Source: Kudoa neothunni (Eukaryota > Cnidaria). Taken from it: 64,000 nucleotides of DNA. The first letter of the stretch is position 1. Every line of letters begins with the position of its first letter. Below, one piece after another: positions 1 through 11,969 of the stretch. The translations under genes and the position numbers were made by a program. The notes below the pieces were generated by a model. The model had not been told where the DNA came from, ran no database searches, and worked only from the letters and a program-made list of their open reading frames with translations. The stretch covers positions 3,286,001 to 3,350,000 of the forward strand of contig OZ199838.1 of the NCBI GenBank assembly GCA_964304625.1, written 5' to 3'.

Positions 1-1616
1 ATATTTGTAGGATTAGATCGACCAATCCGAACATCTCAAAATTTACACATACAGCACATAATGTTTGTCAGTTTTTGGTTGCATACACAACCAACAAAAT
101 GTTTTTTGGCAAATGTTACAGCTGACAAGATTGCATCTTCCATCGTCTTCTTTGACTACAACACATTTGCAAGTTGGACACAAACGTATATCATCTAGTT
201 GGAGATTGGGTAGATGAGGAGTAATCTCCTAAATTTTGGATCACCTATCAAAAACAAACAATTCCTATCAGATGTACACGCTTCGCGTTGGCTATTTCAC
301 TGGGAAGATTTTTATTGGATGCTGCACTATAGTTGGCCATAGCTTTTAGATGAAGTTGGTAGAGTTTGGCAAGTTTTTTGGTGGGCCAGAATTTCATATT
401 TTTAAGCAAATGATGTAGCATTGCTTCGTTACAGTTTTTATTTGGATGCCATTTTGATTTACAATAATAACAAAAATATATTCCACATGTTTTGTTGTGA
501 CACTTAATTTTGGGGCAGTCATCACAGTTGTCTGCGATCACCGCATTGGTGCAATCTTTGCCTGGACAAAAAATAATATTTGGTATCAAAACCAAAGCTC
601 TCTCCAAACACATTCTTTCGTACCTACACAAAATTACACTCATCCAAAAACAACCAATAAAAATCCTCCATGCACGTTGAATAGAAACAGCGGTTGTTAG
701 ATTGAGGGAAAATCGAAAAAATAGGCATTACTTTTCATACAACTGCTCTGAAGTCAATTTAATCATCTCCCCGGAACCCAACCTCATATCGATCAATTTC
801 CTACTGTACAAAACTTGTTGAATCTCTTTGGTGTCTAATCCACTTGCACATTGGTGACAAGTTATTTGAGGATTGAAATTGCTCATTATCTGCTCGTAGA
901 TATAGTTGATAGCGCAACACACACAGAGTGAATGTTCACATTTGTTCCATCGAATAAAATTCTTGTCAAGTTTATCCACCAGACAAACGTCACATGTACG
1001 ATTCATAATGAAGGTTTCAATTGGTGGTTGTTTGTTGTTCGTAGTTCCACCTACAAACAATAACCCGTAATGATAACTAGAATGATTGGATGGATATTGT
1101 GAGTGCAAAGATACACGAATTTAGTTTGTTTTTCGGCGCATTCTTTTGATATGAATCATCAAATTTGGTGGAGACTATTGGGACAATAGAAGGATCATGA
1201 ACAGTGTCATCGTTGGGACAGTTGCTATCGGACGCAACTTGACCCATTAGTTGACACATAAAAAAAGCTTTAATCTTTTTCCTTTTGCACTTATTCAATT
1301 TGAGAGATTTTAATTTTTGCGACATTAATTTTTTCGAACAATCTATTCTTATGTGAAGAATGTGGTGGTAGTGCGAGAGAAATTTTCTAATTCTAGTGGA
1401 TGGATAGCAGTCCAAAATTGTTTTCTTGGTTTGGTGTTGATTGGTCAACGGATTAACGGATTCTTTTGCAATAGAATTATCTACAATAGTACCCACATCA
1501 TTGTTAGTATATTCTGTTGGAGCAACATCGGAAATTTTGTGGGTGGTGGTGGATCTAACTTCATGCCCGGTAAAATAAATTGACACAATCGATACACTGT
1601 CGGTATCGTTATCCAT
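1..1616 (-). CDS. RBR (RING-IBR-RING) E3 ubiquitin ligase, RNF19-like, cut by the window edge
   Basis: Divergent RBR-type ubiquitin ligase, closest in order and spacing to RNF19A/B. On the minus strand it assembles from exons 1616-1115, 1050-732, 623-278 and 228 down to about 60. The GT-AG introns of 64, 108 and 49 nt keep the frame. Exon 2 holds RING1 (begins CDVC, then CEHSLCVCC and CHQC). Exon 3 holds the IBR (CPGKDC, CPKIKC, CGIYFCYYCKSKWHPN). Exon 4 holds the Rcat domain (CPTC, DDGRCN, FCWLC, then KHY). In this family the Cys of the DDGRCN stretch receives ubiquitin from the E2 before passing it to the substrate. The first exon is a Ser/Thr- and Lys-rich tail of about 165 residues with no recognised domain. 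RNF19 proteins continue with two membrane helices after Rcat; that part would lie beyond the left edge. The ATG at 1616 is the first in frame, but an upstream exon is not excluded. The RBR class is secure; orthology to RNF19 is inferred. Confidence 0.78.
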
Positions 1617-2777
1617 GATTGGTGGCAACCTAATAATGCCAACGTGTGATTTTTGTAGTCAGCTTATTACTATGATTCAACAAAATCACAAATACGAAGT
1701 TACAACCTTAATATAATTTTTTTATCTTATATTTACGATACGCGAATACTACCGATAATTTAAATCGCTCGAAAATCGCACATTTTCTCACAAATTATTC
1801 CACCAGTTGTTGTTGAACTCACTGCCAAAAATATTCGATTGGTTGTTCTATGTTGTGGACGAATGTTCTACGACACATTATATTGGATAAATACACATTT
1901 ATTGATAATCTTGTTAATCTCTAATTTTCCCTATGTCGATGATTCGTCCAAGTTTATCCGATTGTTAATCTGATTTCCCCATAGTCAAAGAACATTTAAG
2001 CTGACAGTGCCACTGTGCCGATAATTTTCAATCCATTTAGATATTCTCTAGATGAGACTGTTTAAGTATTGTACTGTAAGATTATTATCATTACATGTTG
2101 TTGAATGTTTATAATTGTTTAGACTCTCTACTAACAAATACTGCTCAACATATTGATCCTATGTGAAATAAAAGTGCCGCCTAATTTTTCTGTATAAGTT
2201 GTGAACATTAGGATTAATTTTTTTTTGTTATCCGTTGAGAGTTTGACCAATAAGTTAAAAGTGTTGGTCTATTTGTGGTTGTATGTGGTTTCATCGAATG
2301 GAACATTTGAGTGATATTTTGTTGCAATGATTACTCATAGATTATGCACATATCACATCACATATGTTGGGTATTTCAGTTAAATATTAATAGAGATTAA
2401 AATTTTTCTCAACGGCGCATGCATACGATTAAATATTTGGATAAAAATCCCTTAATTTTTGGAGGGGTATTTAGGTTAAAATAGACAAAATAAACAAAGT
2501 TTGAAATCCCATATCAGTTACTTGTTTACATAGTACAACCGGTGCAAATAATGGTATATTACTAGTTTCTTCAGGAATCAGCGGGAGATTACAGAAAATG
2601 CGCTAAATAGTATTTGTTGTAATTTTTAGATTTGGGACAATATTAAATATTTTTGGAGCCTTAATGTTGCACCAGAAGATAAAATATACCAAAATGCCGT
2701 ATTAGACTAAAAGTTCACATCTCCAGGATGATTAATGACTAAATAGGTGCGTATGCATGCATAGCTTAGAACATGCT
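1617..2777. other. Non-coding AT-rich spacer upstream of the RBR gene
   Basis: No frame with coding character, RNA gene or repeat was recognised. It should contain the promoter of the RBR gene, but no core element stands out. Confidence 0.5.
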
Positions 2778-3406
2778 TATTTTTATGGCAGTGGCTTTTG
2801 CTACGGATCCGTATAATCCGCGTGCGGGGGTTGTCTATGGTTACCGGAGGAATAACTCCGAATCTACAAATTCACATAAAATTTGAAATTCACATTTGTA
2901 ATGAATGGTTTTTGGCCTTATATAATTGAAAGTTTTAAAGAAAAATACATCATTTAAAAATATTCAATATTGTAAGAAGTTTTGGGTTAAAAAAACTTCA
3001 GTTCACATTTTTAACGGTTAATAAAATTAATATGAAATATCATTTACGTAAAATTAGCTAATAAGAAGAATACTCAAATGAAATAAACCATTTTGACTCA
3101 TATTAACATATTAATATGAGTTTGCACCATGAAACGTTTTTAATTTTGTGCCAACTGCTCACTTATTTTAAATGGGCGGCATATTTGTGTAATTTTAATA
3201 TTTAAAACAGTTAGGAAGTGAATTATTAATTTATGAAAATTCTTAAGCGCATGAGTAGAAATATTTTATTGGACTGATTATGATACAATTTTTGTGTTTG
3301 AATAAAACTTTTTTTTTATAAAAAGTTAGTATTTTAAATAGATATTATATTTTTTTATAGGTTTTTTTTAGAAATAACAATGACCGTTAGCCTAGATTCT
3401 TTAGGC

Positions 3407-3576
3407 CAGGGGTTCCCAACCGGGGATGCCCACACCTTAGGGGATGAGAACTTTGGTCTCGGGAGGTGCGAGATCAGATCAAAATGGAGAATAATTTTTG
3501 ATAAATTTTAAGTCAGTTACACCTTATCGTATGCAAATGGGGGTACTACGAGTCTAATTTTTGTTGGAAAGCGCTG
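3407..3576. mobile_element. hAT MITE, 170 bp
   Basis: Starts CAGGGGTTCCCAAC and ends, reverse-complemented, CAGCGCTTTCCAAC, 11 of 14 matching. It is flanked by CTTTAGGC (3399-3406) and CTTTAGGT (3577-3584), an 8-bp target duplication with one difference. TIRs of the type CAGGGGTTCCCAACC with 8-bp duplications are typical of Charlie-like hAT elements. It has no coding capacity and is inserted inside the 2787-5350 element, so it is the younger of the two. Confidence 0.75.
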
Positions 3577-5030
3577 CTTTAGGTCGTCCGATTGCTCTCA
3601 CTCTCACTCTAGGTGGGAATGATAATGCTAACTAATATTGGTTAACATTTTAATGATTTTATTTCGTAATATTTTGTATTTTGTGCTAACTTCTCTTTTA
3701 AATATTTGGCTTACACTAAGTTTACAGGTAACAGGGGATATCTGAAGAGACAATTCTCAAAAATTCCCTTACTTTATGTCCTCAACCGTAACAACGATAC
3801 ATAATTTTTTATTCAAATATGAAGAATTATAAAACTTGATTCAATAAACCATCAATGTCTGCTTGAATTTTTTAATACATAATGCATGCTTAATTCATGC
3901 GAGATTCTCAAATAGGATCGTTCGCAGCAGTTAAATACATGGGTGCGCTAATATGAACACTAATTGTAGAATTTATCCAAAATATTTGATTTTACAATCA
4001 TCGCGAGTTCGAAAGTTTACGTATTGCTTTTGTTAACACAAATTTTCAACAAAATTGAAGAGTTAATCGCATTAGGTGATAAACCAAAAATAATCAGGTA
4101 ACAATATTATTGTCACTTTTTATAATTTTAATATCGCAATTAAAATTGTGAGTTAACATGTTGATAGCTGTATATACATGCATGTCGGGTATTCCCCTTG
4201 TTTTCTCATTGTGTAAGGATTTTTTTATTGTGACATTTTTACTCGTTTCATAGCATAACATTTGTTGTGTACACTTTTTATTAGATCCAAATGGTTTTAA
4301 TTCAAAAAAATGAATATGTATCTTATTTAAGAATATGATTATGAAAATTTTCTCGTATAGTTACTAGCTCAAAAAGTATTGCTGGAGAGGCAGTTACCTC
4401 TATATGTCGACGATTTTTGTTATCTTTAAGATTTCATTTATATAGAGAGTCAAAAAGAACACAAACGTTATTTTGTAGTAAATCAAAGCTTTATTAAAAT
4501 ATTTTAGAATTTTTGTATCTTTCGCTATTCCCTCATTTTTAATTTGTAGGAAAAAAGATGGTCATGACGATTAATATGACTTTTAAAGAGTTATATAAGT
4601 CAACTTTCAATCCAGGAGAGGATTCCATCGTGCAAATGACGCTACAGTGAAAACTTAGATTCCCACACAAGTTACCGTAATCATATCATGAATACAAAAC
4701 GTGTTTCCTTCTGTTGTGGACATTAATTCCAGATAACGCATTAGAGTAAAATTTTAGTTTTTTTTAAAATTAGTATGTTATTAAAACTAATAATTTATCC
4801 ATATTTGGAGCAATAACATTTAAAAAAATAGAATTAAGCTCACCGCTATTTAAATGAAATGCACACTGTAAGCTTCTATACTGATTTTAACTATAAAATT
4901 AAACGTTACTTTAAATATATTTACTGAATTCACCACATAAATACTCTAATCGTTTTCCATGAATGGCGGTAATACTTAATAAACTTTGTAGATATGTAAT
5001 AATAGAGCCATAAATATAATCTATAAATAA

Positions 5031-5050
5031 AATATATATATATATATATA
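5031..5050. repeat. (AT)n microsatellite
   Basis: Uninterrupted AT dinucleotide run in the interior of the long-TIR transposon. Confidence 0.85.
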
Positions 5051-5359
5051 ACAAATACAACTGTATCATTTTATAAAAACATAATTAAGCATATTTTAAC
5101 AGATTACATTAGCTGAGCTAGATTAAACATATTAGATACAATTAGAGGCGATAGATGATAGATAGGGTGGATGTTTTGTACATAAAACACGAAATTTATA
5201 GTCACAATATTAGAAATTTCAATAGCTCAAATGTTCTCCAAAATAGTTGTTTATGTTAGGCCGATAATTATTAATTACAACTGTGAATTTCAAATTTTAC
5301 GTGAATTTGTAGATTTGGAGTTATTCCCTCCCGTAGCAATAGTCAGTGCCTATTTTTAT

Positions 5360-7111
5360 TGTTGGCTTCACAGTATATTATGAGAATAATCTTTGGAATA
5401 AAAATAAATCAACTAATGATCAGGATATTTTATTATATGCTCAAATTTAGTTGAAAATCTATTTATATACTTTCGCAAAACAAATGTGCTTAAAAAATAT
5501 TATTTCATTAAAAATTTGTTTATTCTACTATAAAAATGTTGTTACAACCGATAAATAATAAAGAAGATTTACATAATATACATAATTGCGAAATAATTAG
5601 AATTACTAAATTTCGGTTACATATCATGTAATTTAATTAAATATTTTTTATTTAATTTTTCTCCACACAAAAAACTACTTTTATTAACTCCATTATTAGC
5701 AATTTAAGTGTTGTTATGATAATAAATGATCATCTTTAATCAAAAATGCTATCTAAATTATTTTCCATTCATTAGGAAATGAAAAAATATCATACAGGCG
5801 GCAAAATTCAGTTAACGCTTGAATTCGCGCCTCCACCTTTTTTAATTTTGTTGCGATAATTGTTATATTTGGTGCATTCACTCCAGACTTGTTATAACTT
5901 TGCTATATCAGTCGATTTATAATATGGTTTTAAAAACTTAAATGTAATTCTATTGAAAATACACAAAATATAACAATTTTTACAGTAAAATTTATAATTA
6001 AACAATATAACAGTGATTCGTGAACTCTAAAGTTATTCTCTAAGGGTTAAATTAAATTCTAATACAAGATTACTTCCTTGTAGATGAATAGGTGAATAGG
6101 TGAATAAGTGAATAAGTTAATTAGTGAGCAGGTGAGTTGCGATATTTTAAATAATGCTAAATTATCTCCGAGAGTTTGCAACTATATATTTTATTTTCTA
6201 AGTATACGATATATTTTATTTATTTTACATCAGTCAGAATATGTGTAGATTACTTATTAGAAATTTGTTAAAATTATAACCAAAAATATTCGATGACTGT
6301 TTAATTTACAAATTAATCCGATTATAATAAAAGGCTGTTACTGTAAGATCTGAAAAATTTAACCTTACAATTAAAGATTGGTTTTATTTAATTATGAGTA
6401 ATCCATAATAACATAATTATGGGTTAAAAATAATAAAATATAGTGGAACATAAAAAATAAGGCATATCTGTAAACTGTAAGTTCATTTTATTCGGAGTTC
6501 ATATATGTGTAATTTCTATTTAAGACAGAAGTTTCTAGCGTAAGTTTTGTGTCTACCTCCTGTGATAAACTAGAAGTTCCCAGTGCAATTTTGATGAATG
6601 ATTCACGAATTTCAAAGTTAATTTTGAAAATCAATCAAATAAGGCTATAAAGAGGGTAAAGCATAGGAATATATTAAAATACTTCATTTTTAGAGATTTA
6701 ATTTTACAACAAATTATGTTTTAATTTCATTATTTTAATAAAAATCTAAAACAAATATTTAAAAATTGTGATTGAAATTATTTATTAAAACAGTATTAAT
6801 TCGTGAATAAACCAATAAGAAGAAGTTGAAAAAATATAATCAATCTAATGTTTGTATTCGAGTTGATTAGGCAAAAAATTGAGATTATTTATAAAGCATT
6901 CTAATGAATATAAAAATGGATTCTCGCAATTTTAAACATTGGATGGAAAGCATTAATATGGAGCGAAAAAATTATCAAATACGAAACATTAAAGTAAGTA
7001 AGTGTACATATAAAGAAAATTTTAAAGTCAAAGAAAAGATTACAAACAACTTAATATTTAATCGAATTTGTATTGTAAGAATTCATTTCTTTAATAAAAA
7101 AATTAATTTGA
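5360..7111. other. AT-rich spacer 3' of GUF1
   Basis: Mostly featureless. A short frame at 6904-6992 (MNIKMDSRNF onward) ends at a GTAAGTAAG splice-donor-like site, so it might be a stray exon, but no partner exon was found. An 8-bp minisatellite lies at 6081-6135. Confidence 0.4.
6081..6135. repeat. 8-bp minisatellite, unit about GTGAATAG
   Basis: Six to seven imperfect tandem copies of GTGAATAG/GTGAATAA, decaying at the right end. Confidence 0.8.
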
Positions 7112-10078
7112 TTAATTAAGCTTTTTTGTAGCCACAATAAAAGCTTCTTGGGGGACTTGAATATTACCAAAGAATTTTAAACGCCTTTTGCCTTGTTTTT
7201 GTTGTTCTAACAGCTTTTTTCTACGCGATACATCTCCACCATACTAAAACAACGTAAGAGATACATAGGGAAGCAAGAGATACAAGATGTTGAGTGACAT
7301 CCTTTCTAAGTGGTTTAATTCTACAATCGGTAATATTAAGTCTTAGCAACGTAAACAAATGTACAATGAACGAGAAATCGTTTTATTTCCAATAACAACT
7401 CGAACATCAATATCAAATTGATGTCGAGGAATAATATCTTTGAGCGACTTGCAGTAGCTATCGGCAAGATCTTTAGCTCTCTCTTTCAATACAATTCTGC
7501 TGAGTGGTGGAATTTTCTTTGCATTCAAAGTAACATCAATCTATACAAAGAAACTTTTGTTATCACAAAATTATCAATTTCGACTACTTTTTGCAATGAA
7601 ACGGTTTTATAATCTGCTTCCTCGTATTTGAAACTAGAATTTTAATTGTTTAAAGTAATCAAATATACGTGAACAAACAGAGAACATCACGAAAAATACC
7701 TCGCATATCCAGAGCTTACACGTTTGATTACATCAAAAGTGTCCACAATTATTTCAGCCAATGGTACGAGGATTTTAAGCATTACGCAATTATCACCAAT
7801 ATCTTCAATTTCCATTATCTCACCTCTACATTTCTTAAATATTTTTTATTAATATGCAAACTCATTAAAATAAATAAATAAATGAATAAAACTCAACTCG
7901 ATAACATTTAAACAGTGTAACATAGATGGAACATTAGGCAACCTACTCGAAAATGTTGTTCGATTGGCTCAAATGAAAACGAAGGGCAAACCACAATAGC
8001 ATTTGCATAAGGTTCGAAAAATTCTTCCACACTCGTCGTCTCGGGAAACTATTCATAATAAGTGACCGAATAATTTCAATGAACAGTTTACATCATCGGG
8101 TGAGCAAATTTCCAGCATTTGTCCAGATTTTAGTTTGGCTAAAGTATCACATATTATTTGATTAGATCAATTTAACTTTATTGCCTTGATAAGATACAGA
8201 CGGAGTGGTTATAATTAGGTTTTGTTGGAACTCTTGTTCTAATCGTTGTTGGAAAATTTCCATGTGTAAGGAGCCGAGAAATCCAGCTCTCCATCCGTTG
8301 CCTAGAGCATCACTAGAGCGAATAATTATTCACATAACTTTGTATAAAAAGACCTTTTTTGCGGTACTACAACTACACTGGAGTCATTCAACAAAAGTTT
8401 ATTAACAGCCATCCTTAATTCGTCATATTGTTGAGGTTCTGTTGGAAAAATCCCAGCGTAGATCTATATTCCATTCAGATAGTGACAAATAAAAGAATTA
8501 ATATAAAAAATACAGTTGGTTTTGGTGGAGATAGCATCAAATCCAATTGATACTTCAAGCCACTTTCCACATTATAGAATACATCTCCTATAACAGCTTC
8601 TTTTGGTTGTTTCATGCCAAGTATTGCATATCCTACTTGACCTGAGTATCTTAGATAAAAAGCGGTTTCAACCCAGCATTGACAATATTTTAATGTTACA
8701 ATGTTGTAGTTTTTATAGATAAAACACTAAGTATTCCCAGCTCCTTAACTACATACGACGCTTCAGTGCATTTACTTCTAACTGTAGAGCCTGAACATAG
8801 CGTCAAAGTGTCGAATGTTAAACAGCTATGAAAATACCAACTTGGATGAAACCTCTCTCAACCGCCAAAACACACACAACTCCTTTTCGATTATCAAACC
8901 ACATATCATAAAGTCTACCGAAGAACGCTTCGTTTCGATGTGCATCATTAGGACTATTTATTGTTATTTAAAATAAGTTTAATTAACGTTAGTTTACGTT
9001 GGAATTCTGCTAACAATAGCATCGATAATTTCTACTACACCGATAGATTTCTTCGCGGATGCCTTAAAGTTGGTAGATAATATATAAACTCAAAATACGA
9101 TCATTATTACACAAAGTATTTCTCTCTCAACAAATCCAAACCTATCGCAAAGTTGTTGGATAGTGCCTTCTACATTTGCATTTTTCATATCAATCTATTA
9201 GAGGCGGAATTATAGAAAAAACCGAATCTTGAACAATCAAGTTAAATTTATTATGTGCAGGATATCAAACGCGCAAATAAACTTTTTTTAAATTCATATT
9301 AATATTGTGATGTGAGTCAAAAAATATATTTACTTTATTAATGACGGGTACTATTATTTTATTCTGATTCAAAACCAGCTCAAAATTTGAAACTGTTTGA
9401 GCCTCAATTCCCTACAAATATATATATATATAAATATAATCTGAAGAAATAAAACCAACTACCCTAGTAGCGTCAACCAGCAATATTGCACCATCACATG
9501 CGGCTACAATCGACCTAGACACCTCATAACTAAAGTCCACATGCCCCTACGCATCGAAGTAACCATCACATATATTTGGAACCAACAACAACTACTGGTG
9601 TATCTATCAGATTCAAAAGATAACGAGTGTTGTTTGTCGTATACACTGCTGAGATGGTCTAATATATCGAAAGGATATTCAATCGATAATTCACCAGCTG
9701 TTACTTTAGCTTTAACAGTTATTCCGCGCTGAATTTCCACACTTAAATTATCTATTTGTTGTGGTTTTGAATTTGGTTCATTGAGAGCACCTTAAAAGAA
9801 ACATTATTCCTGTGAACTATCCTACACACACACAAGAATCTACCAACGGTCTTTAAAATTCTATCAGCCAATGTGCTTTTTCCATGATCAATATGAGCAA
9901 CTATTCCAAAGTTTCGAATGTATTTTGTGGGAATTACGCCTTTATATTGGTTGATAAATTTCTCAAAATTGCTATGGTAGTTTTCGCATGATTTAAGCAA
10001 ATCTGGTGATTTTATATCACTTAATAATCGACGATTTTTTAAACACATATCGCCATAATATTTAAATAGATTTTCCAT
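7112..10078 (-). CDS. GUF1: Mitochondrial translation factor GUF1 (EF4/LepA), GTPase
   Basis: Organellar homologue of LepA/EF4, a GTPase that acts on the ribosome by driving back-translocation. The GTPase motifs are all present in order on the minus strand: G1 [10 protein letters not shown] in the first exon, G2 RGITVKA, G3 [16 protein letters not shown]4 INKIDMKN and G5 SAKKSIG. The first exon also encodes about 50 residues before [13 protein letters not shown] that may be a targeting presequence. The C-terminal LepA-specific end is clear: [20 protein letters not shown], then [20 protein letters not shown] and a stop at 7114-7112. The gene is split into roughly ten exons by GT-AG introns of about 36 to 60 nt. 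Two examples are the introns before [10 protein letters not shown] and between DTP and GHV, both in phase 0. No frame breaks were seen where introns were worked out. The start ATG at 10078 opens a head-to-head arrangement with ZCCHC10. Confidence 0.93.
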
Positions 10079-10121
10079 GTGAATATTGGTGCATGCGCGA
10101 AATAAAAGCTACATTTATGCA
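10079..10121. promoter_or_regulatory. 43-bp bidirectional intergenic region between GUF1 and ZCCHC10
   Basis: Only 43 bp separate the two start codons, which point away from each other. Both 5' UTRs and any shared core promoter must lie here or overlap the coding starts. The stretch contains GCATGCGCGAAAT, locally GC-rich, palindromic in part and resembling an NRF1-type GCGCATGCGC site. That resemblance is suggestive only. Confidence 0.5.
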
Positions 10122-10644
10122 ATGTCCGATCTAACTAAAAAGTTTCTGGAAGAGAAAAAGCGGTTTATGGATATTTGAAGGTGGATGGATTTAGTAATTT
10201 GGATTTAGCGCGGAAGAATGTAAAAATGCGAGATGCCAAAAGTGTTTAGAATCCGGCCATTGGACATATCAATGCACAAACCCAAGAAAGTACATTTCAA
10301 AACCTAGCAGAACCCAACTTTTTAAGAGGAAAGCAAAAATGCTCGAGCTGATGAAGAAAGCGAAAGAACTAGCGTAATTTTGTCGGCTACCTTGTGAAGA
10401 TGTTGTTCATTGGTGTTTAGGGAGAAAGAAGCTGATGTGAAGTATTTGATTTAGATTGTTAAGTAGTTGACAGCTTCTAAGGTCTAAAAAAGCAACCAAA
10501 TATCCAAGAAGTAATTCCGAAAGTGATGACAATTCGTCTGGTGACAGTTCTTCCGATTCGGATTCATCATCTGATGGTCAATCATCGTCTGATGACAACG
10601 TTAGAAAATCAAAGGTCGTTGCAAAAGCCGGGAAAAGAAATTAA
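10122..10644 (+). CDS. ZCCHC10: ZCCHC10-like zinc-knuckle protein
   Basis: Small nuclear-type protein with one CCHC zinc knuckle followed by a Ser/Asp-rich tail, as in animal ZCCHC10. Exons are 10122-10162, 10209-10373 and 10482-10644, with GT-AG introns of 46 and 108 nt. The joined frame reads MSDLTKKFLEEKKR, then the knuckle CQKCLESGHWTYQC and the family-specific KYISKPSRTQL. The last exon is dominated by Ser-Asp repeats (about residues 75 to 105) and ends in a basic segment, GKRN. The CQKCLE.GHWTY.C..KRKY signature is diagnostic. The human protein has the same domain order with a longer Ser tail. Its molecular role is poorly known; Ser-rich knuckle proteins of this kind are linked to RNA processing. 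It probably shares a promoter with GUF1. Confidence 0.88.
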
Positions 10645-11465
10645 TTCTTATGAGAGCGTTTTATTAAAAATTGTATTATATCGAATTTGAATTTTATCCG
10701 TCTTAAATTAGCTCGATTTTTTGTTTCTTATGCGTTATGAGTTTGTAATGTATTCATTCAAGTAGATTAGTTATATTTAGAAAACGTAAATTATAGAGAA
10801 TTAAATAATTGATGCAATTTATTTTTAATTTCCAAAAAATGTGGGGGGTTAGTTTCTAAAGTAAAAATATTAAAAAATCTATTTTTGTGCGTTCAATGTT
10901 AAATGTTGAATACACAATAACAATAGCAATAATTTTAATGAGATGACAGGTATAAATTAAATTGAAAAATTAGTAACGAATCGTGAATGGTGAATCGTGG
11001 GTAGAATAAATAGCTTGAAAGAGGAGTGTCTGAATTTTTGATACGAGGACCGCATAAAACTCACCTCTCTCGTCGTTGCTTTATTTTCGTGTAAAATTCT
11101 GAGAGATTATATGCCTAGACCAAATATGTTCTATAAGAGTGTTTATATTTCTTTTTATTAACTATTCCTGAGTTTTTTGAATACTTGGATTAATATTTTG
11201 TTTCATTATTTTTACGACTATTGAATACATTAAGCATTGCGATGACATTTTCGCATACAACACATGATTTTGTTGTCTAATCTAATAACAAAATAATCTG
11301 TATCGCTTTTCATTAAAGGTTCTGCACTCAATGTGAAATCATCTTTTTCTTCCTCCAATCAATATCTCTTCTCTGATGTTTAAAATTTACAATTTACACA
11401 AACCTATTCAGCTACTTGAGCTTGTGTGACAATCAACTTTATAAAAGTGTTACGTATGCAAACAG
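10645..11465. other. Spacer after ZCCHC10
   Basis: AT-rich, with no coding exon or repeat recognised. The 3' UTR of ZCCHC10 should lie in its first part. Confidence 0.4.
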
Positions 11466-11640
11466 ATGGCGAGAAGTCGCCGGGAGTCCATTGCTTGGAG
11501 TTTTTATTGCATTTTCCTTCTAAATTTGTTGTGTTTTTGTCGTTGATTATCGCTAAGTTTCTAATTTTTCAGCGAAAAACGAACGCTACATTGATCAACA
11601 GAGTGCCCAGGAAAAGTTTGCAAATCGATACGTCGCGTGA
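11466..11640 (+). CDS. Candidate 47-aa single-pass or secreted peptide
   Basis: Two exons, 11466-11541 and 11573-11640, joined across a 31-nt GT-AG intron with a pyrimidine-rich end (TTTTTCAG). They give MARSRRESIAWSFYCIFLL, then NLLCFCPKNERYIDQQSAQE and KFANRYVA, stop. The basic start followed by a hydrophobic segment (about residues 9 to 25) looks like a signal anchor or a signal peptide. The local base composition is less AT-biased than the surroundings, and the intron length fits this genome. It resembles small mitochondrial or ER membrane proteins in size, but no family was recognised. It could instead be the 5' end of a longer gene or a chance frame. Confidence 0.35.
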
Positions 11641-11790
11641 TTTTGGCTACTTATTTTACATCATTTACAATCTATTATTTGAACTAAAATTACCGTTATG
11701 TAATACATATTTTTTTATATAAATATTGGAAATATTTAGAGTTGTAATTGAATAAAGTCACAAAAGTGTGCAAAATCGATTACCAACTGT

Positions 11791-11820
11791 ATTATTATTA
11801 TTATTATTATTTATTATTAT
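11791..11820. repeat. (ATT)n microsatellite
   Basis: ATT trinucleotide run of about ten units with one interruption. Confidence 0.85.
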
Positions 11821-11969
11821 TAACAAATACAGTGCCGAAAAAAAACTACTGGTGATGGGTGATAAAACAATGATAGGTAAAAAAAATGAAAATAATCAAC
11901 AGGTTCGATTTTCATTATAGTTGTTGATTTGGATTACGGCCATTATTACACATTTATAACTAAATAAAC

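Larger units (their letters stand above)
2787..5350. mobile_element. Non-autonomous long-TIR DNA transposon (MULE-like)
   Basis: The two ends are inverted copies of each other: 2787-2922 and 5252-5350, beginning GGCAGTGGCTTTTGCTACGG on the left and GGCACTGACTATTGCTACGG when the right end is reverse-complemented. Similarity runs about 100 bp inward; the left copy carries about 40 extra bases near its tip. A perfect 9-bp direct repeat TATTTTTAT flanks the element at 2778-2786 and 5351-5359. Long TIRs with a 9-bp target duplication are the hallmark of Mutator-like elements, though other superfamilies with 8-9 bp duplications are possible. The interior has no transposase-like frame and contains a nested hAT MITE and an (AT)n run. 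Family assignment is an inference. Confidence 0.68.

Noticed and set aside
11426-11722. Single 98-codon frame on the plus strand
   Set aside because: A different frame in the same place gives a better spliced reading with a short intron. The long frame has no family resemblance and an AT-driven, Phe/Ile/Leu-rich end.
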